Of a stretch of 64,000 nt of DNA, positions 7,959-16,133 are shown piece by piece (position 1 is the first letter of the stretch; each line of letters starts with the position of its first letter). Both the position numbers and the translations under genes were made by a program. The stretch comes from Enterobacter kobei (GTDB taxonomy: Bacteria; Pseudomonadota; Gammaproteobacteria; Enterobacterales; Enterobacteriaceae). The notes under the pieces were generated by a model. It had not been told where the DNA came from and did no database searches. It worked only from the letters and a program-made list of their open reading frames with translations. Where the stretch lies: the NCBI RefSeq assembly GCF_018323985.1, contig NZ_AP024590.1, positions 2,604,001-2,668,000 of the forward strand, given 5' to 3'.

Positions 7959-8495
7959 TTAAAGAAAACCGAGCAGCGAGAAGAACAGATAGCCGAGGAC
8001 AATAATAATAACCGGCAGGATATAAAGGGTAAAAATCTGGCGGAAAATGGAGTGATTCGGCACCACGATGCGCGCTTCAATTTGCGCCCGGTTCAGGCCG
8101 TCTGCGCCTTTGGCATTCTCCAGAATAACCATATCTTCGACGTTTTCCCGCAGAAAACGTGCCTGACGACTCATGCGCGCGCCGGATGCCTGCAATGCCA
8201 GCCCGACGAAAATCAGCGCATAAATGATCCAGAAACCGATATTCAGTTGCTGATGGAAGTCCGGCAGCGGCGAGTTGTACCAGAAGACATTCAGGAACGG
8301 CGTATTAAACCGCATCATCTCGATCATCACATGAGCGAAATCCTGCATCACGGCGCTGATGCCTGGCTGTTTTTCACTGTGCTCGTACATGAACTTCAGC
8401 ACGGAGATCAAGGTTGAAATAAAGGCCGGGATGAAAATTAGCCATCCCATTACGCGTTTGAGCACAGCAATGCGTCCAGCTTGTTGATACGTCAT
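7959..8495 (-). CDS. yniB: YniB inner-membrane protein
   Basis: A 178-residue polytopic membrane protein, the same length as E. coli YniB. Hydrophobic segments are visible near residues 15-40 (VMGWLIFIPAFISTLISVL), near 90-110 (IGFWIIYALIFVGLAL) and at the C-terminus (IFTLYILPVIIIVLGYLFF). The function is unknown. I start at ATG 8495 (MTYQQAGRIAVLKR), which fits the E. coli protein and follows AAGGGGAATAC; an upstream ATG at 8522 adds a basic stretch without family support. Confidence 0.88.
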   Translation of the reverse strand: MTYQQAGRIAVLKRVMGWLIFIPAFISTLISVLKFMYEHSEKQPGISAVMQDFAHVMIEMMRFNTPFLNVFWYNSPLPDFHQQLNIGFWIIYALIFVGLALQASGARMSRQARFLRENVEDMVILENAKGADGLNRAQIEARIVVPNHSIFRQIFTLYILPVIIIVLGYLFFSLLGFL

Positions 8496-8631
8496 GTATT
8501 CCCCTTGTTTAAGACGTTCCATTTGCGCCTAAGTTTACCTTCTCATCGCCATTTTCGCCTGTTCTTTAAGGCGGTATGATGTGGAGTAAGCCATAATGGC
8601 CTGACACCCGCCCCAATAAGGAGAGGTATTA

Positions 8632-9300
8632 ATGTCTACGCCGCGTCAAATTCTTGCTGCAATTTTCGATATGGATGGATTACTCATCGACTCAGAGCCC
8701 CTCTGGGATCGTGCTGAACTGGAGGTCATGGCAAGTCTGGGCGTGGATATCACTCGCCGCAATGAACTGCCCGATACGCTCGGCCTGCGTATCGATATGG
8801 TGGTGGATTTGTGGTACGCCCAGCAGCCGTGGAGCGGTCCGGACCGCCAGGAAGTCACTGAGCGTATTATTTCACGCGCCCTGTCGCTGGTTGAAGAAGA
8901 GCGTCCGCTGTTGCCGGGCGTGCGCGACGCGCTGGCGCTGTGTAAAGCTCAAGGGCTGAAAGTAGGTCTGGCCTCGGCCTCGCCGCTGCACATGCTGGAA
9001 AAGGTGCTCGCCATGTTTGAGCTGACCGACAGCTTTGATGCCCTCGCCTCTGCCGGTACGCTGGCCTACAGCAAACCGCATCCGCAGGTCTATCTGGACT
9101 GCGCCGCGAAACTCGGCGTCGATCCGCTCACCTGTGTGGCACTGGAAGACTCCGTGAACGGGATGATCGCCTCGAAAGCCGCGCGAATGCGCTCTATTGT
9201 CGTACCGGAAGAAGAAAACCGACAGGATCCGCGGTATGCGCTGGCCGATGTGAAGCTGACATCGCTGGCGGAACTCACCGTATCGCACCTGCGCGGATAA
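8632..9300 (+). CDS. hxpB: Hexitol phosphatase B (HAD superfamily)
   Basis: Cytoplasmic HAD phosphatase of 222 residues, equivalent to E. coli HxpB (YniC), which dephosphorylates sugar and hexitol phosphates including 2-deoxyglucose 6-phosphate. HAD motif I is FDMDGLLIDSEPLW near residues 12-25 with the nucleophile and general-acid Asp pair; motif II is GLASASP; motifs III and IV are SKPHPQVY and ALEDSVNGMIA. The subclass I cap lies between motifs I and II. AAGGAGAGG precedes the ATG. A hairpin follows the stop. Confidence 0.94.
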   Translation: MSTPRQILAAIFDMDGLLIDSEPLWDRAELEVMASLGVDITRRNELPDTLGLRIDMVVDLWYAQQPWSGPDRQEVTERIISRALSLVEEERPLLPGVRDALALCKAQGLKVGLASASPLHMLEKVLAMFELTDSFDALASAGTLAYSKPHPQVYLDCAAKLGVDPLTCVALEDSVNGMIASKAARMRSIVVPEEENRQDPRYALADVKLTSLAELTVSHLRG

Positions 9301-9307
9301 GCGAATG

Positions 9308-9337
9308 GCGGGTAACGGACGCCGTTCTGTTACCCGC
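9308..9337 (+). terminator. Hairpin downstream of hxpB
   Basis: GCGGGTAAC and GTTACCCGC form a perfect 9-bp stem with a 12-nt loop 8 nt after the hxpB stop codon. No strong T run follows, so it may work as a Rho-dependent or weak terminator. Confidence 0.5.
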
Positions 9338-9348
9338 GTCAATTATAT

Positions 9349-9363
9349 TGAAACATCATTTCA
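9349..9363 (+). promoter_or_regulatory. KdgR-type operator upstream of kduD-like gene
   Basis: TGAAACATCATTTCA is a palindrome (TGAAA-N5-TTTCA) matching the enterobacterial KdgR operator core TGAAACA-N-TGTTTCA at 12 of 14 specified bases, inside an A/T-rich flank. A sigma-70 promoter follows (TTGTTT 9371-9376, 17-nt spacer, TATGCT 9394-9399). KdgR is the IclR-family repressor of pectin and ketodeoxygluconate catabolism, which agrees with the product of the next gene. Confidence 0.65.
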
Positions 9364-9450
9364 CTTTAATTTGTTTTTCAGATCCCTTCCTTCTATGCTC
9401 ATCACAATCAGGCGCGTCTGCCTGCGCCCGTCAGCATAATTGAGGTGAAT

Positions 9451-10212
9451 ATGATACTGGATGCTTTCAGTTTACGCGGTAAAGTTGCCATCGTAACCGG
9501 CTGTGACACCGGACTGGGACAGGGCATGAGCCTGGGGCTTGCTGAGGCAGGCTGCGACATTATTGGCATCAACCGCAAATACCCCCACGATACCGAACAA
9601 CAGGTTATCGCGCTGGGAAGGCGCTTCACGGCGATACAGGCCGATCTCAGCCAGCAGGCGTCATACGACGCCCTGGTGCAGGAGGCCGTCAGCCGTATGG
9701 GGCGTATTGATATTCTGGTTAACAATGCCGGTACCATTCGCCGGGCGGATGCGCTGGAATTCAGTGAACAGGACTGGGATGACGTGATTAACCTTAACCT
9801 GAAAGCGACCTTCTTTCTCTGCCAGGCAGTGGCGCGACAATTTATTGCCCAGGGCGGCGGTGGAAAAATCATTAATATCGCCTCCATGCTCTCTTTTCAG
9901 GGCGGCATCCGCGTTCCCTCTTATACCGCCTCCAAAAGTGGCGTACTGGGCCTCACCCGCCTGCTGGCAAATGAATGGGCGCCGCACGGAATTAACGTCA
10001 ATGCCGTTGCCCCAGGCTATATGGCGACCAACAATACCCAGCAGTTACGCGAAGATGCGCAGCGCAATGACGAGATCATTAACCGCATTCCCGCCGCGCG
10101 CTGGGGAACGCCTGACGATCTGAAAGGCCCGGCAGTATTCCTCGCCTCTAGCGCTTCGGATTACGTTAACGGCTATACGCTGGCAGTGGACGGCGGCTGG
10201 CTGGCGCGTTAA
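9451..10212 (+). CDS. kduD: 2-dehydro-3-deoxy-D-gluconate 5-dehydrogenase, KduD-type
   Basis: Short-chain dehydrogenase of 253 residues, the length of E. coli KduD, which interconverts 2,5-diketo-3-deoxygluconate and 2-keto-3-deoxygluconate in pectin/uronate catabolism. The cofactor motif is TGCDTGLGQG (residues 16-25), followed by NNAG and the catalytic Ser and YxxxK in IASMLSFQGG and PSYTASKSG; the C-terminus SDYVNGYTLAVDGGWLAR is near identical to KduD. ATG 9451 follows TGAGGTGAAT; a GTG at 9445 lies within that site. It stands alone, without kduI, and may be a paralogue of a kduD elsewhere. Its KdgR box ties it to uronate metabolism. Confidence 0.85.
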   Translation: MILDAFSLRGKVAIVTGCDTGLGQGMSLGLAEAGCDIIGINRKYPHDTEQQVIALGRRFTAIQADLSQQASYDALVQEAVSRMGRIDILVNNAGTIRRADALEFSEQDWDDVINLNLKATFFLCQAVARQFIAQGGGGKIINIASMLSFQGGIRVPSYTASKSGVLGLTRLLANEWAPHGINVNAVAPGYMATNNTQQLREDAQRNDEIINRIPAARWGTPDDLKGPAVFLASSASDYVNGYTLAVDGGWLAR

Positions 10213-10275
10213 GTTGCGTTTTGAGATAAACAGTTACACCGTCACCTCTTCCGCCTACTGTATAAAAACCCTATA

Positions 10276-10291
10276 CTGTATACTTCGACAG
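10276..10291 (+). promoter_or_regulatory. LexA (SOS) box of ydjM
   Basis: CTGT-N8-ACAG is exact here (extended core TACTGTATACTTCGACAGTT). A second, degenerate half-match begins with CTGTATAAAAAC at 10258. E. coli ydjM also has two adjacent LexA sites. The box lies 17 nt upstream of the start codon, so LexA would block initiation. Confidence 0.85.
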
Positions 10292-10307
10292 TTTAGTGAG
10301 TGCAATC

Positions 10308-10898
10308 ATGACGGCGGAAGGCCACCTTCTTTTCTCGATAGCCTGCGCGGTGTTTGCCAAGAACGCCGAGCTGACGCCTGTGCTCGCGCAGGGGGACTGG
10401 TGGCATATTGTCCCGTCGGCCATTCTCACGTGTCTGCTACCGGATATCGACCATCCGAAATCATTCCTCGGGCAGCGCCTGAAATGGATCTCCAAACCCA
10501 TTGCCCGCGCCTTCGGGCATCGCGGCTTTACGCACAGCCTGCTGGCGGTGTTTATCGCCCTTACCCTGTTTATGCTGAAAGTGCCCGACAGCTGGCTGGT
10601 GCCCGCCGATGCCTTACAAGGTCTGGTGCTCGGCTATCTCAGCCATATCCTCGCCGACATGCTGACGCCTGCGGGCGTCCCCTTGCTGTGGCCGTGCCGC
10701 TGGCGATTCCGCCTGCCAATACTGATGCCGCAAAAAGGCAATCAGCTTGAGCGTGTTCTCTGCATGGCGCTGTTCACCTGGGCGGTATTTATGCCGCAAA
10801 CCATGACCGAAAACAGTGCTGTGCGCTGGTCATCGCAGATGATTAACACCTTGCAGATGGAATACCATCGCTTAATCCACGACCAGTTTGGTCAATAA
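10308..10898 (+). CDS. ydjM: YdjM inner-membrane protein, SOS-inducible
   Basis: A 196-residue DUF457 (YdjM/YfhO metal-hydrolase-like) membrane protein, the same length as E. coli YdjM. The conserved metal-ligand-type motifs are DIDHP (LLPDIDHPKS) and FGHRGFTHSL, and LSHILADMLTPAG follows in the second half; hydrophobic segments span about 70-95 and 150-165. The start is ATG 10308, directly after the LexA box; an in-frame start 12 nt upstream would lie close to the operator. Its job in the SOS response is not known. Confidence 0.92.
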   Translation: MTAEGHLLFSIACAVFAKNAELTPVLAQGDWWHIVPSAILTCLLPDIDHPKSFLGQRLKWISKPIARAFGHRGFTHSLLAVFIALTLFMLKVPDSWLVPADALQGLVLGYLSHILADMLTPAGVPLLWPCRWRFRLPILMPQKGNQLERVLCMALFTWAVFMPQTMTENSAVRWSSQMINTLQMEYHRLIHDQFGQ

Positions 10899-11032
10899 CC
10901 CGGCAAAATTTGCGTTTGAATATAACCCATTCCATTTGGATATAAGCGCCACATCACACTTCTGCTACTCTTCCGCCAACAAGTAAGGCGTTCTGCCGCC
11001 TGTCATAAAAAAATCAGCTCAGGAGATTGGGG

Positions 11033-12424
11033 ATGAATTTTCCATTAATCGCGAACATTGTGGTGTTCGTGGCTTTGCTGTTCCTGCTGGCGCAAACCCG
11101 CCACAAACAGTGGAGCCTGGCGAAAAAAGTACTGGTCGGTCTGGTGATCGGTGTGGTGTTTGGCTCAGCGTTACAGGCCATCTACGGTTCCGATAACCCG
11201 GTACTGAAAGACTCTATTCAGTGGTTCAACATCGTGGGTAACGGCTACGTACAGCTGTTGCAGATGATCGTGATGCCGCTGGTCTTCGCTTCTATCCTCA
11301 GTGCCGTGGCGCGTCTGCACAACGCCTCGCAGCTGGGTAAAATCAGCTTTCTGACCATTGGAACCCTGCTGTTTACCACGCTGATTTCAGCGCTGGTGGG
11401 CGTGCTGGTGACCAACCTGTTTGGTCTGACTGCTGAAGGCCTGGTGCAGGGCAGCGCGGAAAGCGCGCGCCTCGCCGCTATCCAGACGAACTATGCCGGT
11501 AAAGTGGCGGATCTGACCGTGCCGCAGCTGCTGCTGTCGTTCGTGCCGAAAAACCCGTTTGCCGATCTGACCGGTGCCAGCCCGACCTCCATTATCAGCG
11601 TCGTGATCTTTGCCGCCTTCCTCGGTGTGGCTGCGCTGAAACTGCTGAAAGATGATGCGCCGAAAGGCCAGCGTGTGCTGACCGCCATCGATACCCTGCA
11701 AAGCTGGGTCATGAAGCTGGTGCGTCTGGTAATGCAGTTAACGCCGTACGGCGTACTGGCGCTGATGACCAAAGTGGTTGCAGGCTCCAATCTGCAGGAC
11801 ATCATCAAGCTCGGCAGCTTTGTTGTGGCCTCGTACCTGGGGCTGGCGATCATGTTTGTGGTGCACGGCATTCTGCTGGGCGCGAACGGCATCAGCCCGC
11901 TGAAATACTTCCGTAAAGTCTGGCCGGTGCTGACCTTTGCCTTCACCAGCCGCTCCAGCGCCGCGTCTATTCCGCTGAACGTGGAAGCACAGACCCGTCG
12001 TCTGGGCGTGCCGGAATCCATTGCCAGCTTCGCCGCGTCTTTTGGTGCCACCATTGGTCAGAACGGTTGTGCGGGTCTGTACCCGGCAATGCTGGCGGTG
12101 ATGGTTGCGCCGACGGTGGGTATTAACCCGCTGGATCCGGTGTGGATTGCCACGCTGGTAGGTATTGTGACTGTAAGCTCGGCGGGTGTGGCCGGTGTGG
12201 GTGGCGGTGCAACCTTCGCGGCGCTAATCGTGCTGCCTGCGATGGGCCTGCCGGTAACCCTGGTTGCGCTGCTGATCTCCGTTGAGCCGCTGATCGACAT
12301 GGGTCGTACGGCGCTGAACGTCAGCGGGTCAATGACCGCCGGTACGCTGACCAGCCAGTGGCTGAAGCAGACCGACAAAACTATTCTCGACAGCGACGAT
12401 AACGCCGAACTGGCGCATCGTTAA
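11033..12424 (+). CDS. tcyP: L-cystine symporter TcyP
   Basis: Inner-membrane secondary transporter of the DAACS (dicarboxylate/amino acid:cation symporter) family, 463 residues, equal to E. coli TcyP (YdjN), which imports L-cystine and related disulfides. The sequence shows the multi-helix pattern plus the family's hairpin motif with a serine-rich stretch (FAFTSRSSAASIPLN, about 302-316) and the ASFGATIGQNGCAGLYPAM segment. I start at ATG 11033 (MNFPLIANIVVFV), which follows AGGAGATTGGGG; GTG/ATG codons just upstream overlap that site. In E. coli it is CysB-controlled; I did not identify a CysB site. Confidence 0.95.
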   Translation: MNFPLIANIVVFVALLFLLAQTRHKQWSLAKKVLVGLVIGVVFGSALQAIYGSDNPVLKDSIQWFNIVGNGYVQLLQMIVMPLVFASILSAVARLHNASQLGKISFLTIGTLLFTTLISALVGVLVTNLFGLTAEGLVQGSAESARLAAIQTNYAGKVADLTVPQLLLSFVPKNPFADLTGASPTSIISVVIFAAFLGVAALKLLKDDAPKGQRVLTAIDTLQSWVMKLVRLVMQLTPYGVLALMTKVVAGSNLQDIIKLGSFVVASYLGLAIMFVVHGILLGANGISPLKYFRKVWPVLTFAFTSRSSAASIPLNVEAQTRRLGVPESIASFAASFGATIGQNGCAGLYPAMLAVMVAPTVGINPLDPVWIATLVGIVTVSSAGVAGVGGGATFAALIVLPAMGLPVTLVALLISVEPLIDMGRTALNVSGSMTAGTLTSQWLKQTDKTILDSDDNAELAHR

Positions 12425-12432
12425 GCCCTGAA

Positions 12433-12459
12433 CGCCCGGTGGCATTGTCTGCCGGGCGT
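12433..12459. repeat. Single REP-like palindrome after tcyP
   Basis: CGCCCGGTGG and CTGCCGGGCG form a GC-rich stem between convergent tcyP and cedA. It may double as a terminator. Confidence 0.6.
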
Positions 12460-12479
12460 AAACATCCCGCCTGTAAGCG

Positions 12480-12725
12480 TTACTCCTGCTCGACTTCTCC
12501 TTCCTGTCGCATCTGTTCAGCCCAGCGCTGAGCGGCCGCCGGCTCGCTGAAAACCGGTGAACGACAAAAACGCTCGGCGATCAGCACAAAGGCAACGTAT
12601 TTTCCACGGCGCAGCAGCCAGACATCGCGAAAACCATCGACCTTAGAGGCATGGTCAGGCGGGGCAGGCTCAACGCGTGGCACATAGCTGATAACTCGAC
12701 GATTTTGTTGACGCAATGATTTCAT
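12480..12725 (-). CDS. cedA: Cell division activator CedA
   Basis: An 81-residue basic protein (E. coli 80). The core QNRRVISYVPRVEPAPPDHA and then FRDVWLLRRGKYVAFVL and RSPVFSEPAAAQRWAEQ match CedA, which was reported to relieve division inhibition in a dnaAcos strain and, more recently, to bind RNA polymerase. I start at ATG 12725 (MKSLRQQNRR); a longer in-frame version from 12821 has no family support. There is one extra Arg in LLRRGKY relative to E. coli. It is divergent from katE. Confidence 0.9.
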   Translation of the reverse strand: MKSLRQQNRRVISYVPRVEPAPPDHASKVDGFRDVWLLRRGKYVAFVLIAERFCRSPVFSEPAAAQRWAEQMRQEGEVEQE

Positions 12726-12953
12726 AAGCCAGGATTCACTAAATACAAATTTCACAAACAGGCAATTCCCATCATAGCCGAAACTGCCCCCGCTCGTCGC
12801 GCCCCGGATGTTTTTCGCCATCGCCCCACCCGCTTTTACCCGCTACGCGCGACGGTGAAAAGTCGTGCCCTGTTCTATAGTTAGAGTGAATTTGACGTAA
12901 ATACGGCCAGTTTCCATGCCATCATCCCGCAGCGAAAACAGGAGACCTGTTCA

Positions 12954-15212
12954 ATGTCGCACTCTGATAGTCACCCCAAAAATCATCATGCCCCGGTCCA
13001 CGATGACCGCGCCGCCCGTCCCGGTCTGGACTCGCTCGCCCCGGAAGACAACTCCCATCAGGCCGATCCGGTACCGACGCCGCCTGGCGCGCAGCCTACC
13101 GCCCCTGGCAGCCTGAAAGCGCCGGATACCTCCAATGAAAAACTCAAGGCGCTGGAAAGCTTCCGCAAGGGCGGCGAGAATTTTCCGCTGACCACCAACC
13201 AGGGCGTGCGCATTGCCAACGACCAGAATTCCCTGCGAGCAGGTCAGCGCGGACCGACGCTGCTGGAAGATTTTATCCTGCGCGAGAAGATCACCCACTT
13301 TGACCATGAGCGCATTCCCGAGCGCATCGTGCACGCCCGCGGTTCAGCAGCGCACGGTTATTTTCAGCCTTATCGCTCGTTAAGCGACATTACTAAAGCC
13401 AGCTTCCTTGCCGATGCCGATAAAATCACACCGGTCTTTGTCCGCTTCTCTACCGTACAGGGCGGCGCAGGCTCGGCGGACACCGTGCGCGACATTCGCG
13501 GTTTCGCCACCAAATTTTATACCGACGAGGGGATTTTCGATCTGGTCGGCAACAACACGCCGGTGTTCTTTATCCAGGACGCCCATAAATTCCCGGACTT
13601 TGTGCATGCGGTAAAACCTGAACCGCACTGGGCGATCCCGCAGGGACAAAGCGCACACGATACGTTCTGGGATTATGTGTCACTGCAACCGGAAACCCTG
13701 CATAACGTCATGTGGGCGATGTCGGATCGCGGTATTCCGCGCAGCTATCGCACCATGGAGGGTTTCGGCATCCATACCTTCCGGATGATCAATGCCGACG
13801 GTAAGGCGACTTTTGTCCGCTTCCACTGGAAACCGCTGGCGGGTAAAGCCTCGATGGTCTGGGACGAAGCGCAAAAGCTGACCGGTCGCGATCCGGATTT
13901 CCATCGCCGCGAACTGTGGGAAGCCATCGAAGCCGGGGATTTCCCGGAATACGAACTGGGGCTCCAGTTGATTGCGGAAGAAGACGAGTTCAAATTTGAT
14001 TTCGACCTGCTCGATCCCACCAAGCTGATCCCGGAAGAGCTGGTGCCGGTACAGCGCGTCGGCAAAATGGTGCTTAACCGTAACCCGGACAATTTCTTCA
14101 GCGAAAACGAACAGGTGGCGTTCCATCCCGGACACATCGTTCCGGGGCTTGATTTCACCAACGATCCGCTGTTGCAGGGACGGCTGTTCTCATACACCGA
14201 TACGCAGATTAGCCGTCTCGGTGGGCCAAACTTCCATGAAATCCCGATTAACCGCCCGACCTGTCCGTATCACAATTTCCAGCGCGATGGCATGCACCGC
14301 ATGGACATCGACACCAATCCGGCGAACTACGAGCCAAACTCCATAAACGACAACTGGCCGCGTGAAACGCCGCCTGCGCCGCAGCGCGGGGGATTTGAAT
14401 CCCACCAGGAGCGCGTCGAAGGTCATAAAATTCGCGAGCGCAGCCCGTCCTTTGGCGAATACTACGCCCATCCGCGCCTGTTCTGGCAGAGCCAGACGCC
14501 GTTTGAGCAGCAGCATATTATCGATGCCTTTAGCTTTGAGCTGGGCAAAGTGGCACGTGCTTATATCCGCGAGCGGGTCGTGGATCAGCTGGCGCATATC
14601 GACATTACCCTGGCCCAGGCGGTGGCACACAATCTTGGCATCACCTTGACTGACGATCAGCGCAATATCGCGCCGCCGCAGGATGTCAGCGGTCTGAAGA
14701 AAGATCCGTCTCTCAGCCTGTATGCCATTCCAGATGGTACGCTGAAAGGCCGCGTAGTGGCGGTGCTGTTGAATGATACTGTCTCCGCCAGCCAGCTTTA
14801 CACCCTGTTGCAGGGCTTAAAAGCGAAAGGCGTACACGCTAAATTGCTTTACTCCCGCATGGGTGAAGTGACGGCCGACGATGGTTCGCAAGTGCCGGTC
14901 GCCGCGACCTTTGCCGGTTCACCGTCGTTGACCGTGGATGGTGTTCTGGTACCCGGCGGCAATCCTGCCAGTCTGCTGGATAATGGCGATGCCTGTTATT
15001 ATCTGCTGGAAGCCTATAAACACCTCAAGCCGATTGCACTGGCCGGCGATGCACGGGCGTTTAAAGCGGTGCTGAAAGTGGATGCGCAGGGCGAGGAAGG
15101 CCTGACTGAAGGTGACAGCGTCACGCAGGCGTGGGTGGATGATTTCCTGCTGCAACTGGCGGGACATCGCGTCTGGGCGCGGGCAAGTAAAATCAGCAAG
15201 ATCCCGGCGTAA
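12954..15212 (+). CDS. katE: Catalase HPII
   Basis: Large-subunit monofunctional haem d catalase of 752 residues (E. coli 753) that decomposes hydrogen peroxide in the cytoplasm, mainly in stationary phase under RpoS. Order: a disordered N-terminal arm rich in His, Asp and Pro (1-70); the catalase barrel with catalytic His127 in VHARGSAAHGYF, the RFSTVQGGAGSADTVRD segment and the haem-ligand Tyr in RLFSYTDTQ; then a flavodoxin/DJ-1-like C-terminal domain (about 600-752). GGAGACC precedes the ATG. A REP cluster follows. Confidence 0.97.
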   Translation: MSHSDSHPKNHHAPVHDDRAARPGLDSLAPEDNSHQADPVPTPPGAQPTAPGSLKAPDTSNEKLKALESFRKGGENFPLTTNQGVRIANDQNSLRAGQRGPTLLEDFILREKITHFDHERIPERIVHARGSAAHGYFQPYRSLSDITKASFLADADKITPVFVRFSTVQGGAGSADTVRDIRGFATKFYTDEGIFDLVGNNTPVFFIQDAHKFPDFVHAVKPEPHWAIPQGQSAHDTFWDYVSLQPETLHNVMWAMSDRGIPRSYRTMEGFGIHTFRMINADGKATFVRFHWKPLAGKASMVWDEAQKLTGRDPDFHRRELWEAIEAGDFPEYELGLQLIAEEDEFKFDFDLLDPTKLIPEELVPVQRVGKMVLNRNPDNFFSENEQVAFHPGHIVPGLDFTNDPLLQGRLFSYTDTQISRLGGPNFHEIPINRPTCPYHNFQRDGMHRMDIDTNPANYEPNSINDNWPRETPPAPQRGGFESHQERVEGHKIRERSPSFGEYYAHPRLFWQSQTPFEQQHIIDAFSFELGKVARAYIRERVVDQLAHIDITLAQAVAHNLGITLTDDQRNIAPPQDVSGLKKDPSLSLYAIPDGTLKGRVVAVLLNDTVSASQLYTLLQGLKAKGVHAKLLYSRMGEVTADDGSQVPVAATFAGSPSLTVDGVLVPGGNPASLLDNGDACYYLLEAYKHLKPIALAGDARAFKAVLKVDAQGEEGLTEGDSVTQAWVDDFLLQLAGHRVWARASKISKIPA

Positions 15213-15223
15213 TTAAATGACTG

Positions 15224-15361
15224 TGCCGGGTGGCGCTGACGCTTACCCGGCCTACAACGCCGGACCTGGGTGCTGACTGTGCCGGGTGGTGCTTGCGCTT
15301 ACCCGGCCTGATTCGCTGCGTAACCTGGTGTAGGCCCGGCAAGCAGCGCGCCGCCGGGCAT
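15224..15361. repeat. REP/BIME-type cluster
   Basis: Three GC-rich palindromes built on TGCCGGGTGGCGCTGACGCT, TGCCGGGTGGTGCTTGCGCT and GTAGGCCCGGCAAGCAGCGC fill the gap between convergent katE and chbG. The first two are near-identical direct copies. Confidence 0.8.
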
Positions 15362-15367
15362 GACCTG

Positions 15368-16129
15368 CTACGGCAAATCCCGCCACGATCCCAGCCGATA
15401 CCCCCGCTCCGCTATCGCATATTTTAGTGAGGGCGAGGTCAGCACCTCCAGCTCTTTGAGCCGTGGCCAGCAATAGCTGCTGGCGAGTAGCGTATTATCG
15501 ACAAACGCCGGATGGCTCATCATCTCCAGCGACTGCTCGCCTCTGGCGGTTGACGCATCAAGCACCGACAGAAACAGCGCCTCAGAAATATCATTGCCGT
15601 AAAAGCCGCTGGAATAACCCTCGCTGCTGCGCAGCGCGTCCGTCGTCAGATTATGTTGCTTCGCCACCTCACGGTCGATGCGTAGTCCGACGCCTTTTTC
15701 TGCGGCAAAAGCTGACACCACAGGAAAGATCTGCGGCAACATATGCACATGATGATGGCTGTCAATATGCGTTGGCTGGCGTCCAAAACAGTCCACAAAA
15801 CGCTGATACTGACACGCCAGCTCCTGCTCAATCTCTGCCAGCGGTAGCTCGCCCTGCTCTGCCATCTCCCACAGCCATTTGCCCAGCGCACCGTTGCGCG
15901 TCAGCCCCGGCATCGGGCTTAGCGGCGTACCCAGCGTCAGCACAAAATGCATACCGACCGCAAGCTGAGGCAGCGTACGACTGAGCGCCGCGGCATGCTC
16001 CACCGCCGGGGCGTTCATCATCGCCGTAGTTGAAGTCACCACGCCATGGGTACAGGCTTCCGCAATGCCGTAGTTCTGCGCTTTGCACAGCCCGAAGTCA
16101 TCGGCGTTAACGATTAATAACCGTTCCAT
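15368..16129 (-). CDS. chbG: Chitooligosaccharide deacetylase ChbG
   Basis: YdjC-family carbohydrate deacetylase of 253 residues (E. coli about 249-252). ChbG removes one acetyl group from chitobiose or chitotriose phosphate, and the deacetylated product is needed both for ChbR induction and for ChbF cleavage. The N-terminal motif LLIVNADDFGLCKAQN carries the conserved Asp pair; metal-binding His residues lie in DSHHHVHM and probably MSHPAFVD. The start at ATG 16129 is 4 nt after the chbF stop codon, consistent with translational coupling; longer in-frame starts would run back into chbF. Confidence 0.93.
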   Translation of the reverse strand: MERLLIVNADDFGLCKAQNYGIAEACTHGVVTSTTAMMNAPAVEHAAALSRTLPQLAVGMHFVLTLGTPLSPMPGLTRNGALGKWLWEMAEQGELPLAEIEQELACQYQRFVDCFGRQPTHIDSHHHVHMLPQIFPVVSAFAAEKGVGLRIDREVAKQHNLTTDALRSSEGYSSGFYGNDISEALFLSVLDASTARGEQSLEMMSHPAFVDNTLLASSYCWPRLKELEVLTSPSLKYAIAERGYRLGSWRDLP

Positions 16130-16133
16130 CCCA

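Noticed and set aside
15224..15361. Regularly spaced repeats considered as a CRISPR array
   Set aside because: The units are GC-rich palindromes with variable short spacing and alternating orientation, typical of REP clusters, and no cas gene is in the window.
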